DNA of 64,000 nucleotides from an uncultured Schlesneria sp. (GCA_903834925.1 CAILLA010000206.1:1-64000), one strand, 5' to 3'; positions 1 to 7,408 are shown, numbered from the stretch's first letter. The notes: generated from the sequence alone by a model not told the origin. A program made the numbers and translations.

Positions 1-118
1 TCAAACCCGCCGAAGGTTCTCAAACCCGCCGAAGGTTCTCAAACCCGCCGAAGGTTCTCAAACCCGCCGAAGGTTCTCAAACCCGCCGAAGGTTCTCAAA
101 CCCGCCGAAGGTTCTCAA
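1..118. repeat. 19-bp tandem repeat, six full copies
   Basis: Six identical head-to-tail copies of a 19-bp unit (tcaaacccgccgaaggttc) fill positions 1-114, with four bases of a seventh, and the array is cut by the window start, so the true copy number is unknown. The copies show no divergence, which suggests recent slippage expansion. Nineteen is not a multiple of three, so any reading frame crossing the array cycles through all three frames of the unit every 57 bp. All copies lie inside an open frame that continues to the stop at 246-248. There are no spacers, so this is not a CRISPR array. Confidence 0.95.
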
Positions 119-248
119 TGTGTCGACGAGTAATGACTTCAAGTCGCATCGCGCCGACGCCATCCGGCGAATGAATGATTTGTTTTCGCAAATCAGCGGA
201 TTTCGAGCCGACGAGTTAGTCGCCCTCGAGCAAATTTATGAACGCTGA
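1..248 (+). CDS. C-terminal end of an unidentified protein, carrying the 19-bp repeat
   Basis: A frame open from the window edge (codons starting at position 3) runs through the tandem repeat and ends at the TGA at 246-248, giving about 81 visible residues. The repeat is translated as a 19-residue period (KPAEGSQTRRRFSNPPKVL), followed by a non-repetitive tail that ends ADELVALEQIYER. The tail is amphipathic and looks like real protein. I do not recognise the family. Because the gene is cut off and all frames of the repeat may be open, the reading of the repeat part is less certain than the tail. It lies just outside the left boundary of the tRNA-flanked island. Confidence 0.45.
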   Translation, partial: KPAEGSQTRRRFSNPPKVLKPAEGSQTRRRFSNPPKVLNVSTSNDFKSHRADAIRRMNDLFSQISGFRADELVALEQIYER

Positions 249-261
249 GTTCTTTGATGAG

Positions 262-366
262 ACGACTGTTTTTCTCTACTCTCAACTTTCTCCCATCCAC
301 TTTCTTTGCGGCGAAGCCGCAATGGGGCTGCTGGGATTCGAACCGAGAACCAAAGGATTATGAGTC
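262..366. repeat. Left copy of 105-bp direct repeat (att-like), with 3' half of a tRNA
   Basis: This stretch matches 5296-5400 at a constant offset of 5034 with two mismatches (298 and 345). Its right part, 323-366, is the 3' half of the tRNA that is intact at 5357-5429, reading from the anticodon to the discriminator base on the minus strand. The rest is the sequence downstream of the tRNA 3' end, including the GCGGC/GCCGC hairpin. A displaced tRNA 3' end paired with an intact tRNA about 5 kb away is what integration by a tyrosine recombinase at a tRNA leaves. The mismatch at 345 is in the T-arm stem, so this copy would not make a functional tRNA. Confidence 0.85.
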
Positions 367-566
367 AGCCGGACTCGTGCGAATGTATAGGCGAAAACCG
401 CGATTTTCCAGCCACTGGCCCCACCACTGGCCCAAGAGGTCTTAAAGGTGCTGATCCGCCGATCGATGCCGACTTGGCCAAGATCGTCAGCGCTTGGAAA
501 AATCTCGCAGAACCGCTAAAGCGAGCACTTCTGGCGTTGATCGACTCATCGGGCGCGAGAAGTTAA
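360..566 (+). CDS. Small protein at the left island junction
   Basis: An ATG inside the tRNA-derived repeat (360-362) opens a 68-residue frame ending at 566. The N-terminal half is low-complexity (repeated ATGPTTGP-like residues). The C-terminal half, DADLAKIVSAWKNLAEPLKR and on to ALLALIDSSG, looks like a genuine amphipathic helix pair. From memory, planctomycete integrase loci often carry small proteins ending with a similar 'DLxxIVxAWxxLxEPLKxAxLALI' tail, so this may be what remains next to a lost integrase gene. That link is inference. The start is uncertain because the frame also runs further upstream into the tRNA fragment. Confidence 0.4.
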   Translation: MSQPDSCECIGENRDFPATGPTTGPRGLKGADPPIDADLAKIVSAWKNLAEPLKRALLALIDSSGARS

Positions 567-649
567 GTTCGGTAACAACGGAACGGTCTCCGAACTTGCC
601 AAAGTTCGGAGACCGTCCGTGAAGGGATTCGTCCGCACGAATCGGAGTT

Positions 650-1561
650 TCATTTACCCACCTGTTGGGCAAACTCGTTCTTTAGTCGCTCCATGCCTTC
701 AAGAACGTCGAAGACGTTACGCGGCGAGATCATGAATGATTCAGTATTAACCCACGTGAGTAGGTTGTAGAGATGTGCGTCGGCGCAATCCAAGTGGTGG
801 TAACGATTCGCAGGCGCATCGAGATCGTCGAATGAAAGTATTCGGGTTGGACTGATTGGGAATAGGATGACAGCGCCTTGTGCCGCAATTTGATAGCGCT
901 CACGCTCTGGTTCCGGGACAAAAATAGGGTAATCTGACGTGACAAAAAGGGGTTCGTCAATAAAAACGATCGACCATCTTTTTTTCATGAGCATTTTCGC
1001 GTAACGAACGGCATCGCGTTCAATCGCTTCAAGCCACCGTTCGTTGGACGGTTCATTTGGAGAATCTCGGTTGCTTGCCAATGGCGAACGGTCGAGCGTA
1101 GATTCATCCGCAACCATGTGGATTTTGCCGATCGCAGGTTGATCGATATCGCCTTTGGGCGTATGTTCGATCTGCTCCAACAAACGACGACGAGAATTAA
1201 GGTCGCTATCCCGCCGCTCTGGGTGCCGTAAGAATTGGACCGAAAGAAATAAAGAAATTGCTTTCCGAACGCTATCTGAGCCTAAGTCGATGAATCCTGA
1301 TCCAAGCTTTGGCCAGAATTTGGATAGAGTTCCCTCCAATCGAGCGAGCTTTGTTTCAAGTCGGGGGTCCCGGGTTCCATCTGGTCGCTTCGGGGAATAA
1401 AGGTGGTTTTCGAGTGCAATATTATTGATACTGGTGAGGCGAGGTTCCCCTTCCTTGCGGTGAAAAATCCAAACCTGTTCTGTTGGAGAAGCACGGTCAG
1501 TAACTGTGAAGTGACGCAAGTAGAATCGAGGAACCCAATGTTGCCGTTTTGGTGTGCTCAT
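650..1561 (-). CDS. DUF4238 domain protein
   Basis: This 303-residue protein begins MSTPKRQHWVPRFYLRHF. The HxVPxxYLrxF opening is the hallmark of DUF4238. A second family feature is near residues 200-215: an 'RWSIVF' strand followed by 'FVTSDYPIFV', the TSDxP block. There is no signal peptide or membrane segment, so it is probably cytoplasmic. The biochemical role of DUF4238 is not established to my knowledge; homologues are scattered and often in accessory regions. Here it is the first gene inside the tRNA-flanked island, followed on the same strand by the RCC1-repeat and TIR genes. An island defence role is inference from context only. Confidence 0.85.
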   Translation of the reverse strand: MSTPKRQHWVPRFYLRHFTVTDRASPTEQVWIFHRKEGEPRLTSINNIALENHLYSPKRPDGTRDPRLETKLARLEGTLSKFWPKLGSGFIDLGSDSVRKAISLFLSVQFLRHPERRDSDLNSRRRLLEQIEHTPKGDIDQPAIGKIHMVADESTLDRSPLASNRDSPNEPSNERWLEAIERDAVRYAKMLMKKRWSIVFIDEPLFVTSDYPIFVPEPERERYQIAAQGAVILFPISPTRILSFDDLDAPANRYHHLDCADAHLYNLLTWVNTESFMISPRNVFDVLEGMERLKNEFAQQVGK

Positions 1562-1659
1562 AAAGATTTATGCTGCCCAAATGCTCGCACGATTTCCGTG
1601 TAAATTGTCCAAAATGTCGGTCAAATCCGTGGCGGTACCTGGCACCTTTGTTTTTTTCG

Positions 1660-2649
1660 CTAATTAAAGCTACTGCGGCGTGCGAATATCAAAGCACCGA
1701 TTCCGGTCAACAAAAGAATTAGCCCGCCGGGTTCTGGGACCGGGGTGGTTTGATCGGCACCCAGTGCGAAGCCAGTTTCCCAGCCGTTGGCTACTTGGGT
1801 GTAGCCAGTACCTGTGGGTGGCGGATAAAGGGCACCATAACCCCACTCGACTATTGAGCCGTCCTTGGCCAGCGCAAGTTGGCCATCGTGTCCTGCCGCT
1901 ATACCTGTGAAACCTTTACTAGTCGGTGCTGATGAGATTTGACCAAAACTGTCATCACCCCAAGCTACAATCGACCCATCCGCTTTCAATGCTAGGTCGA
2001 CGAGATATCCGGCGGAAATCGCGATAAAACCAGTACCGGTCGGGGTAGCGGAGAGGAGCGGATTAAAGTCACTTGCGTTTCCGAGACCAGTGCCCCAAGA
2101 GGTGATCGACCCATCCGCCCTTAACGCCAAATTGCTGAAGAATCCCGCCGACACCGCCACAAAGTCATTACCGGAAGGCGCTGGAAACGGCTCAGCCCCC
2201 CATTGGACAATCGATCCATCAGCCTTAATCGCTACGAAACCATTATTGGCAGCGGATGCGGCGATTCCCTTGTACCCCGTGCCAATTGGGGCTGGAGCAT
2301 CTTGGACGCCGTACCCCCCCCATTCGACAATTGAGCCGTCAGCTGTCAAGGCCAAATCGCTAAGCCCTCCCGCAGAAATGGCAGTGTAACCAGTGCCTGT
2401 CGGCGCCGTTAATCCTATTCCCCCCCATGTCGCAATCGACCCATCTGACCGCAGGGCTAAGACTGAATGGGAACTCGCCGAAATCGCCGTGAAATCGTTT
2501 GACGTCGGAGATTTGGAAACGAGCGCGTGCTCATCGTCGCCCCACGCTGTTATTGCACTGGCGAGCGCGTGATTCATTGAAACGGGCAAAATCGCTCCGC
2601 TAGTAATTAATACGATGCCAACCAATAAGTTCTGTCGAAAAGTCCGCAT
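1660..2649 (-). CDS. Exported RCC1-repeat protein with PEP-CTERM anchor
   Basis: The 329-residue protein starts with a signal peptide (hydrophobic residues about 8-30). It then has roughly seven repeats of about 35 residues built on 'FxAIsAGxxxxLALkaDGSIvxWG', the pattern of RCC1-type beta-propeller repeats, so one propeller is likely. It ends with VPEPGGLILLLTGIGALIFA followed by RRSS: PEP motif, hydrophobic helix and basic tail, the full PEP-CTERM sorting signal that is processed by exosortase. It should therefore be displayed on or released from the cell surface. No exosortase gene is in this window. It is unusual cargo between a DUF4238 gene and a TIR gene and may be a passenger. Confidence 0.88.
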   Translation of the reverse strand: MRTFRQNLLVGIVLITSGAILPVSMNHALASAITAWGDDEHALVSKSPTSNDFTAISASSHSVLALRSDGSIATWGGIGLTAPTGTGYTAISAGGLSDLALTADGSIVEWGGYGVQDAPAPIGTGYKGIAASAANNGFVAIKADGSIVQWGAEPFPAPSGNDFVAVSAGFFSNLALRADGSITSWGTGLGNASDFNPLLSATPTGTGFIAISAGYLVDLALKADGSIVAWGDDSFGQISSAPTSKGFTGIAAGHDGQLALAKDGSIVEWGYGALYPPPTGTGYTQVANGWETGFALGADQTTPVPEPGGLILLLTGIGALIFARRSSFN

Positions 2650-2735
2650 GTTTAACTTGCCTTTTGTGATTGTGATGAATAGGCCGAACGTTATTAGATA
2701 ATGGGAACTTTACTCGGTATCCCTTGACCGCCTTG

Positions 2736-3647
2736 TTATGACGTAGTTGAGACGGCAAGATAAATTTGCCGACATACTTCATCCTCTCCGAGACTACTCC
2801 AATCAATCCCTTTCACGTTCAATAGGCTTGGACTGTACTCGTATACCTCGCGCTCTGTGACGCCGCACCAAATTGGTAAGACAATTTGTGTTTCTTCCAG
2901 TATTTCGCGAGTAAAGATGGAGTCGAATTCTTTCTTTCCCCAGCCGTTATTGGCAAAGAAATTTGAACTCAAGATGAGAACGCATTTACCGCATTCTTTT
3001 AAGCCAGTTTCAATGCTTTGCCGCAAATTGCTTCCGAGCTTAAGGGAGAACTCGTCGTACCAAACTGGGCACAACTTTCTTTGTAGGTTTAAGGCGATTG
3101 GTCGTGCTATTGAGTCTTTGTCCTTTGAGTCGTGACTGATGAAGGCATGTGGTTTTTCAAACTGGCTGCGCCTTATGGCGTAACCATCTGAGCGGAACTG
3201 CACGTCGTGACCCAGTGTGCTTGCTTCAGCCTGAAGTCGCTCAATATCGTATGAAGATAAAATGGCCTCGGCGTATAAGAACACGCGGCGACTGGCTTCT
3301 ATTGAGAGAAGATCTCTCCACGATGGGTCACCAAACAGGCGATATTGAATTGCAAGCGGATTCGAGTTTTCTACTCGCAGTCTCCCAGGGAACTGTTTAC
3401 CGCTAGGGAGAACAATTCCGCCGTCGAGATTCAGGCCAGTTTCCCCGTAATTGAGAGACCGGAGAAAATTCAGAAAATCATCACACGTGTACCCGCCATC
3501 CGAAAAATAGAACGCAACAAAGGCTGACTTGGCGTTAGCGTCGTACAGTAAAGCCCCCTCAAACGAATTGCCTCCAAAGTCGTATTTCGTCTTTACCCGA
3601 AGGCAATAGTCGAAGTCAGACTCAAAGTATTGCCTAATTGTTGCCAT
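2736..3647 (-). CDS. TIR-domain protein with unknown N-terminal domain
   Basis: The protein has a novel-looking N-terminal region (about residues 1-160, with no family I recognise) and a C-terminal TIR domain (about 165-303). TIR hallmarks are the opening HAFISHDSKD (167-176), the 'VWYDEF' strand, the 'LSSNFFANNGWGKKEF' helix with Glu240 at the position of the NADase catalytic glutamate, and a following hydrophobic strand. Bacterial TIR domains of this type often cleave NAD or make signalling nucleotides in antiphage immunity (known of the family). I chose the ATG at 3647 (303 residues); the frame extends 30 codons upstream but those residues look non-coding. No signal peptide. The N-terminal domain is probably the sensor or partner-binding part (inference). 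Confidence 0.85.
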   Translation of the reverse strand: MATIRQYFESDFDYCLRVKTKYDFGGNSFEGALLYDANAKSAFVAFYFSDGGYTCDDFLNFLRSLNYGETGLNLDGGIVLPSGKQFPGRLRVENSNPLAIQYRLFGDPSWRDLLSIEASRRVFLYAEAILSSYDIERLQAEASTLGHDVQFRSDGYAIRRSQFEKPHAFISHDSKDKDSIARPIALNLQRKLCPVWYDEFSLKLGSNLRQSIETGLKECGKCVLILSSNFFANNGWGKKEFDSIFTREILEETQIVLPIWCGVTEREVYEYSPSLLNVKGIDWSSLGEDEVCRQIYLAVSTTS

Positions 3648-4036
3648 AAAAATGGTGTCCGTGGCACGACAGTTTATTGTACCGAGCGCCCCTATCCAAG
3701 TTTCGTTGTAATGCATTTTGCCTCGGTATGTGTGCAAATATGGCCACGCGAAACCGGAATGTCAAATTGGAACATTTGTTCCGTTAAAGAATTGTTCGTA
3801 TCTCAAAATTCTCCATGTCGCCCGTAGGTAATCTGGCTGCATTTGAAGAAACGGGGACAGGTCGGACGGGCCCCGTAGTTCCGACTGTGACTTTTTGTTG
3901 TCCAATGTCGTAGCGTCTAAACCCGATGGACCTGCCGGATTTGGCCCCGAGCGGAAGGGCTTTAAAAACAAATCTTCAGCGGCGAAGCCATCCGAATTGG
4001 GCTGGATGAACGGCAATGTCTGCCGGATTCGATCTG

Positions 4037-4099
4037 CCGTCTTCGTCCGTCGCGGTTCGGGCTCGTGTGGGGTTCCCTGGCCGCGACGGACGAAGACGG
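4037..4099. repeat. Perfect 19-bp inverted repeat, 25-nt loop
   Basis: The left arm at 4037-4055 (ccgtcttcgtccgtcgcgg) is the exact reverse complement of 4081-4099, separated by 25 nt. It is GC-rich and would form a very stable hairpin. No T-run follows on either strand, so it is not a typical intrinsic terminator. A palindromic repetitive element or a recombinase or replication site is possible. Confidence 0.85.
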
Positions 4100-4371
4100 T
4101 CAGACTTGCGGCCTCGTGCAAGGTGCATTTGCGTGAGGGATCGCAGCGGAGATGTCTTCATCGTAGCGGAGAGCCCGACCCGTCAGGGGCACGCCCGAAA
4201 TTGCGGACCGCGCAGCCAAGAAAAGCACGAAATTTGGCCTTGAGCTTCGATTTGAAAATCCCGAGCCTGAAAGCTCTAACGTCGACCTTGAACGGAATTC
4301 ACGGCAAACGTCGTCGACTTTATGCCGCTTGAAGAATTTTATTACGGACGAGACGCTACGCGACCAAAATC

Positions 4372-4410
4372 GGCCGTAACTCAATGGTTAGATAAGTGGA
4401 CTCATAACCG
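4372..4410 (+). pseudogene. Possible tRNA 5'-half relic with CAT anticodon loop
   Basis: The stretch reads ggccgtaactcaatggttag and then ataagtggactcataaccg. It resembles a 5' acceptor strand, a D-arm (actcaatggttaga) and an anticodon loop (ctcataa) of a tRNA with a CAT anticodon, then similarity stops. The anticodon block ggactcataa is identical to that of the intact tRNA at 5357-5429, but the orientation is opposite. It could be a relic of another tRNA-targeting insertion or chance similarity. Confidence 0.35.
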
Positions 4411-4515
4411 AAACAGACGGCGACAAGACAACCTCTGAAAATACAACAATGACAGAAATTGCGATCGAGCTGGAGTTTCAAGACCCTTGAGGTGGCCGCA
4501 AGTATTTTGGGCACC

Positions 4516-4794
4516 TCAGGCACCGCTCCCCGCCCATTGCGCCAACTCCGCCTCATCGAGTTCATCGCTTTCAATCTCGACCCGATCGACTTCCACGCCC
4601 GCTTTGCGAACATCGGACACCGCCGAACGGATCGCTTCTTGGAGTGTCATTGCCTCGCGGTGAAAACTGACCTTTGATCGTCCACGAGAACACGACGGGT
4701 TGCTATCGCCACAACCAGCCTCGAACAGTCGGTTGGAAAGATCCATTGTCATTTCCTCAACGTTTTTCAGTAGCAAAGTAAATCGCCAGTTCAT
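4516..4794 (-). CDS. Small partner protein of a two-gene HicAB-like cassette
   Basis: Ninety-two residues starting MNWRFTLLLKNVEEMTMDL. The pattern is a beta strand, an 'LSNRLFEAGCGDSNPS' helix, a strand ending in HREA, then a long helix 'TLQEAIRSAVSDVRKAGVEV' and an acidic tail. I recall this pattern (xLYEAGCDD...ALDFxREAxSxxEAIxSAIxDVxxA) from small proteins encoded beside a HicA-like partner. Some versions continue into a DNA-binding domain, which this one lacks. Its ATG (4794-4792) overlaps the stop of the upstream gene in an ATGA arrangement, so the two are translationally coupled. A role as antitoxin or partner is inference. Confidence 0.75.
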   Translation of the reverse strand: MNWRFTLLLKNVEEMTMDLSNRLFEAGCGDSNPSCSRGRSKVSFHREAMTLQEAIRSAVSDVRKAGVEVDRVEIESDELDEAELAQWAGSGA

Positions 4795-5045
4795 TCCTCT
4801 TCCTCCTCATTTTCTTCGTCTTTGTACGCACAATCACAACTGTCGATATCGAGAATCAATTTGCGGGCATGCTGGCCGGGATTCGTCGGCGTATGAAACA
4901 CGGGAATCTGACAACCAGTGCGATCGCTCTGAGGACAACGCAACATCGCATAAGTGTGATTGCGACCCGCAACGATCGTCCAACCAAGTCCAACGGCATA
5001 CTCGATTGCTTGGCTAACTTCTTTGTTAGGGTGATACTTGGCCAT
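4791..5045 (-). CDS. Small HicA-like protein of a two-gene cassette
   Basis: Eighty-four residues. The N-terminus (MAKYHPNKEVSQAIEYAVGL and on to GWTIVAGRNHTYAMLRCP) has an N-terminal helix, a GW turn and a strand-His-strand layout reminiscent of HicA double-stranded-RNA-binding folds, where a conserved His sits in a G-x-H/N-H segment. Later 'GCQIPVFHTPTNPGQHARKL' resembles a conserved C-terminal block (STPRNPENHAxxI) of a small two-gene family. It ends in a run of acidic residues. Its stop overlaps the start of the downstream gene. Function as an mRNA-targeting toxin is inferred and would need testing; canonical HicA proteins are shorter and end differently. Confidence 0.75.
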   Translation of the reverse strand: MAKYHPNKEVSQAIEYAVGLGWTIVAGRNHTYAMLRCPQSDRTGCQIPVFHTPTNPGQHARKLILDIDSCDCAYKDEENEEEEE

Positions 5046-5295
5046 CGAATGAATCCGTCAGTGTGCCATTTTCGTCGCCCTTGATGGCTGAATTATATCA
5101 TTCACGTCGCGTTTTTTGATTCTTGAGCCGAGCATTTCGGAGTCTCATTGTTTTTCGTCTGCCTGGTGAATCAATATCATGTAACGTTGATAAGCTCGCT
5201 GTCATCAACGAAAAAATCGAAAACGATAATTGGCTTTGGCTACCTGGCCGATTGCGGATTGATCGCAGTTCAGTCGTCGGCTTGTCGACCATAAA
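5046..5295. other. Intergenic DNA between the cassette and the right island end
   Basis: This 250-bp stretch lies upstream of the HicA-like gene and presumably holds its promoter. I see no gene and no clear promoter boxes; open frames read across the tRNA and are spurious. Confidence 0.5.
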
Positions 5296-5400
5296 ACGAC
5301 TGTTTTTCTCTACTCTCAACTTTCTCCCATCTACTTTCTTTGCGGCGAAGCCGCAATGGGGCTGCTGGGATTCGAACCCAGAACCAAAGGATTATGAGTC
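5296..5400. repeat. Right copy of 105-bp direct repeat (att-like)
   Basis: Matches 262-366 with two mismatches and includes the 3' half of the intact tRNA. Since the tRNA reads right to left, its 3' end faces the island, which is the expected geometry for integration that restores the tRNA gene. Confidence 0.85.
5340..5356 (-). terminator. Hairpin directly after the tRNA 3' end
   Basis: On the minus strand the tRNA is followed at once by a 7-bp perfect stem with a 3-nt loop (ttgcggcttcgccgcaa). There is no U-run, so it could be a processing or weak termination hairpin. The same hairpin is in the left repeat copy (306-322). Confidence 0.45.
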
Positions 5401-5429
5401 CTCTGCTCTGACCGTTGAGCTACAGCCCC
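5357..5429 (-). tRNA. tRNA with CAT anticodon (Met, or Ile2)
   Basis: The minus strand folds into a complete 73-nt cloverleaf. The acceptor is GGGGCTG paired with CAGCCCC plus discriminator A, the D-arm TAGCTCAACGGTCAGAGCA, the anticodon stem GAGGA/TCCTT with loop CTCATAA, and a T-arm around GGTTCGAATCC. The anticodon is CAT. Elongator methionine is the usual reading; tRNA-Ile2, where lysidine modifies the C, has the same anticodon and cannot be excluded by eye. CCA is not encoded. It is the target of the island insertion. Confidence 0.93.
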
Positions 5430-5469
5430 AAGTGGTCGGGAAGTATCTCCTCCAAAACGAAAACCTGCA

Positions 5470-5496
5470 AGCGGGAGAACGCGGGGTTTTCCCGCT
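5470..5496 (-). terminator. Hairpin downstream of the adenylate cyclase gene
   Basis: Arms agcggga (5470-5476) and tcccgct (5490-5496) enclose a 13-nt loop. On the minus strand the hairpin follows the cyclase stop by about 40 nt and is followed by a T-rich stretch (ggttttcgtttt). It is a reasonable intrinsic terminator before the tRNA. Confidence 0.45.
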
Positions 5497-5533
5497 GCAT
5501 CGGTTTGAGCGAACCAGTGACAGTGTTCATTGG

Positions 5534-7408
5534 CTATTTTGACGGGAGTGTCCACACAGGATCGTACTGGTGTTGATCCCTCGACCATGCATCGACGGCT
5601 CGTGAAAGAAGAACCATCGTCGGACCGTCGTAGATCTCGCGGGCAACGACTTGACTTAACGTTCCAATCGTCGTTTGAAGTTTGTGTTCTTCCCAGGCGG
5701 TCAGCGCGATTTCGTAGTCTTTCGCCAGTTGGCTCCATCCAGGCCCTGGATTTGCAACCAGTTCGAATAATTCCACCGGATTCTCGATATTCTTCAGGCG
5801 TACCGAACAGAGTCTTCGAGTACAGAATTTTCCTTCGAGCTGTCGAGCTGTGGCACCCGTGATCAGTGCTGGTGCACGCAGGAAACGTGTGGCTCCCTGA
5901 ACCCGGCTGGCGATATTGACTTCTGAACCGAGGGGACCATATTTCAATTTCTTGATTGAACCGGTATTTCCGACTCGCACTTTTCCCGAGTTCAGTCCAA
6001 TGCCAATTTGGGTCAATTCGCCACCAGGAAGCGGATGCTTTTCATTCAGTTTCTGCAGTGATTCTAACATTTGGATCGCCGATTCCGCTGCGGCCGATGC
6101 GTGGTCGGCAATGGGTAACGGAGCACCCCACATGGCAATTAATTCGTCGCCGATATAATCGACCAGCGTCCCTTTTGTCGCCGAAACGCATTCCGAAAGA
6201 ATCTCCATGACAGCGTTGATCCATTGAAACGTCTTTGCGGGACTCAACTGTTCGGAGATGCGGCTGAATCCGACGATGTCACAAAACAGGACGGTGACAT
6301 CGGCATCGCGTCCAAGCAGTGCATCAGGTTCATCTTCAAGTTGTTGAGCTACCTCTTTCGTGACAAACCGTTCGAGTTGAATCCGGCGAGTCAACGCAGC
6401 CTGTTCTTGTTCAAGTCGAGCCCACCCGCCAGCGACGCCACACGCCATGATTTCCACCATCATGGCGTCGAACTTATCGATGGGGGAACGAATCAACCCA
6501 CCACCAACCCGGCGATCTCCATAAACGGCACCGACAACTTCGCCCGCATCATTCAAAATCGGCGCGGCAACCATGGCGACGACAGAGATGACGCTTTCGA
6601 AAATATCTTGACCATCGGCACCGGGAGTTCCCCAAACCGTGCGACGACCCCGAGCAACCTGGCTCAACAGTCCTTGACTTGGTCGCCACGACTCATCGTC
6701 GTCGTCGAACTTCATCGATAAGGCAGAGATTTTCCATGTTGACCCAACGCGTTTCAGCACCGCCGCTCGATCGAGCCCAACCATTTCCATCGCGGTGCGG
6801 GAAATTGATTCCTCAAAATCCTTTGATGACGCGGCACGTTGCAGAACCGATACTAACTTTCCCAGCCGTTCAAACATCACGTTCGTGTGCGAACGTCGAA
6901 TGGAATCTGAAAATGATTCAGGTTCGCTAGAAGCAGAATCCTCGGGACGATCTTTACGCGCCGATGCAAAATCAAGATTGGCTGAATTCGGCGCAGGGGG
7001 TGCGGCGGGCAACGAAAAAAAGGCGTCTTCTTCCGGTTCGACTGTCGGTGCCAAATTGGCTGAACCTTCCAAAGTCACCCCAACGCTGCCCCGATAAATC
7101 GTCGTCGGTAGCAACACATCGATTGTCTTACCTGGCGCTAACACCGCCCCCGACTCGAGCGAGACACCGTTGACTTCGTTGACGTTTGTCAGTCGGACGC
7201 GAATTTGGTCAAGAATCTCGATTCGCAACTGACGGCGACCAACTTCCCGATGGTCTTTGGGAACGATCACAAGACGTGTAAATTCCGAAGTCGGGACAAT
7301 AGCGAGCGGGGGTGGTTCATCTTTTGTCTGACGACCAATTTCCAGAATCCGATCGTCGGCGTCGAGCAGCACCAGAATCCGCGAATCCACTTTCTCCAGC
7401 CGAGCCAT
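5534..7408 (-). CDS. FHA-GAF class III adenylate/guanylate cyclase
   Basis: The protein has 624 residues and no membrane segment. Residues about 10-115 look like a degenerate FHA domain ending 'LTNVNEVNGVSLESG..LxPGKTIDVLLP', a phosphothreonine-binding fold. After an acidic linker, about 175-330 is a GAF sensor domain, and about 365-550 is a class III cyclase domain. The cyclase shows VTVLFCDIVGFS with metal-binding Asp377, then DYIGDELIAMWGAP with Asp421, and later GIGLNSGKVRVGNTGS and the 'NIASR' motif with the transition-state Asn and Arg. All key residues are present, so it should make cAMP or cGMP from NTP. It follows the exported-protein gene by 18 bp and is probably co-transcribed. The FHA domain could respond to a Ser/Thr kinase such as the one at 12966. 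Confidence 0.9.
   Translation of the reverse strand: MARLEKVDSRILVLLDADDRILEIGRQTKDEPPPLAIVPTSEFTRLVIVPKDHREVGRRQLRIEILDQIRVRLTNVNEVNGVSLESGAVLAPGKTIDVLLPTTIYRGSVGVTLEGSANLAPTVEPEEDAFFSLPAAPPAPNSANLDFASARKDRPEDSASSEPESFSDSIRRSHTNVMFERLGKLVSVLQRAASSKDFEESISRTAMEMVGLDRAAVLKRVGSTWKISALSMKFDDDDESWRPSQGLLSQVARGRRTVWGTPGADGQDIFESVISVVAMVAAPILNDAGEVVGAVYGDRRVGGGLIRSPIDKFDAMMVEIMACGVAGGWARLEQEQAALTRRIQLERFVTKEVAQQLEDEPDALLGRDADVTVLFCDIVGFSRISEQLSPAKTFQWINAVMEILSECVSATKGTLVDYIGDELIAMWGAPLPIADHASAAAESAIQMLESLQKLNEKHPLPGGELTQIGIGLNSGKVRVGNTGSIKKLKYGPLGSEVNIASRVQGATRFLRAPALITGATARQLEGKFCTRRLCSVRLKNIENPVELFELVANPGPGWSQLAKDYEIALTAWEEHKLQTTIGTLSQVVAREIYDGPTMVLLSRAVDAWSRDQHQYDPVWTLPSK

Larger units (their letters stand above)
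3648..4515. other. Gene-poor stretch inside the island
   Basis: I see no convincing gene here. Open frames exist on both strands but have no recognisable protein features and overlap each other. The stretch does hold a perfect 19-bp inverted repeat (4037-4099) and a segment resembling a decayed tRNA 5' half (about 4372-4410), so it looks like an accumulation of mobile-element debris. Confidence 0.6.

Noticed and set aside
1-118. CRISPR array
   Set aside because: The 19-bp units are directly adjacent, with no spacers, and lie in an open reading frame.
254-445. Small protein with WGCWDSN motif
   Set aside because: It is a translation of the tRNA-derived direct repeat; the same false motif appears at the intact tRNA.
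3895-4332. 145-residue protein
   Set aside because: It spans the 19-bp inverted repeat, has Arg/Pro-rich composition typical of a non-coding frame, and no motif.
5123-5542. 139-residue protein
   Set aside because: It reads through the right repeat and across the intact tRNA on the opposite strand.
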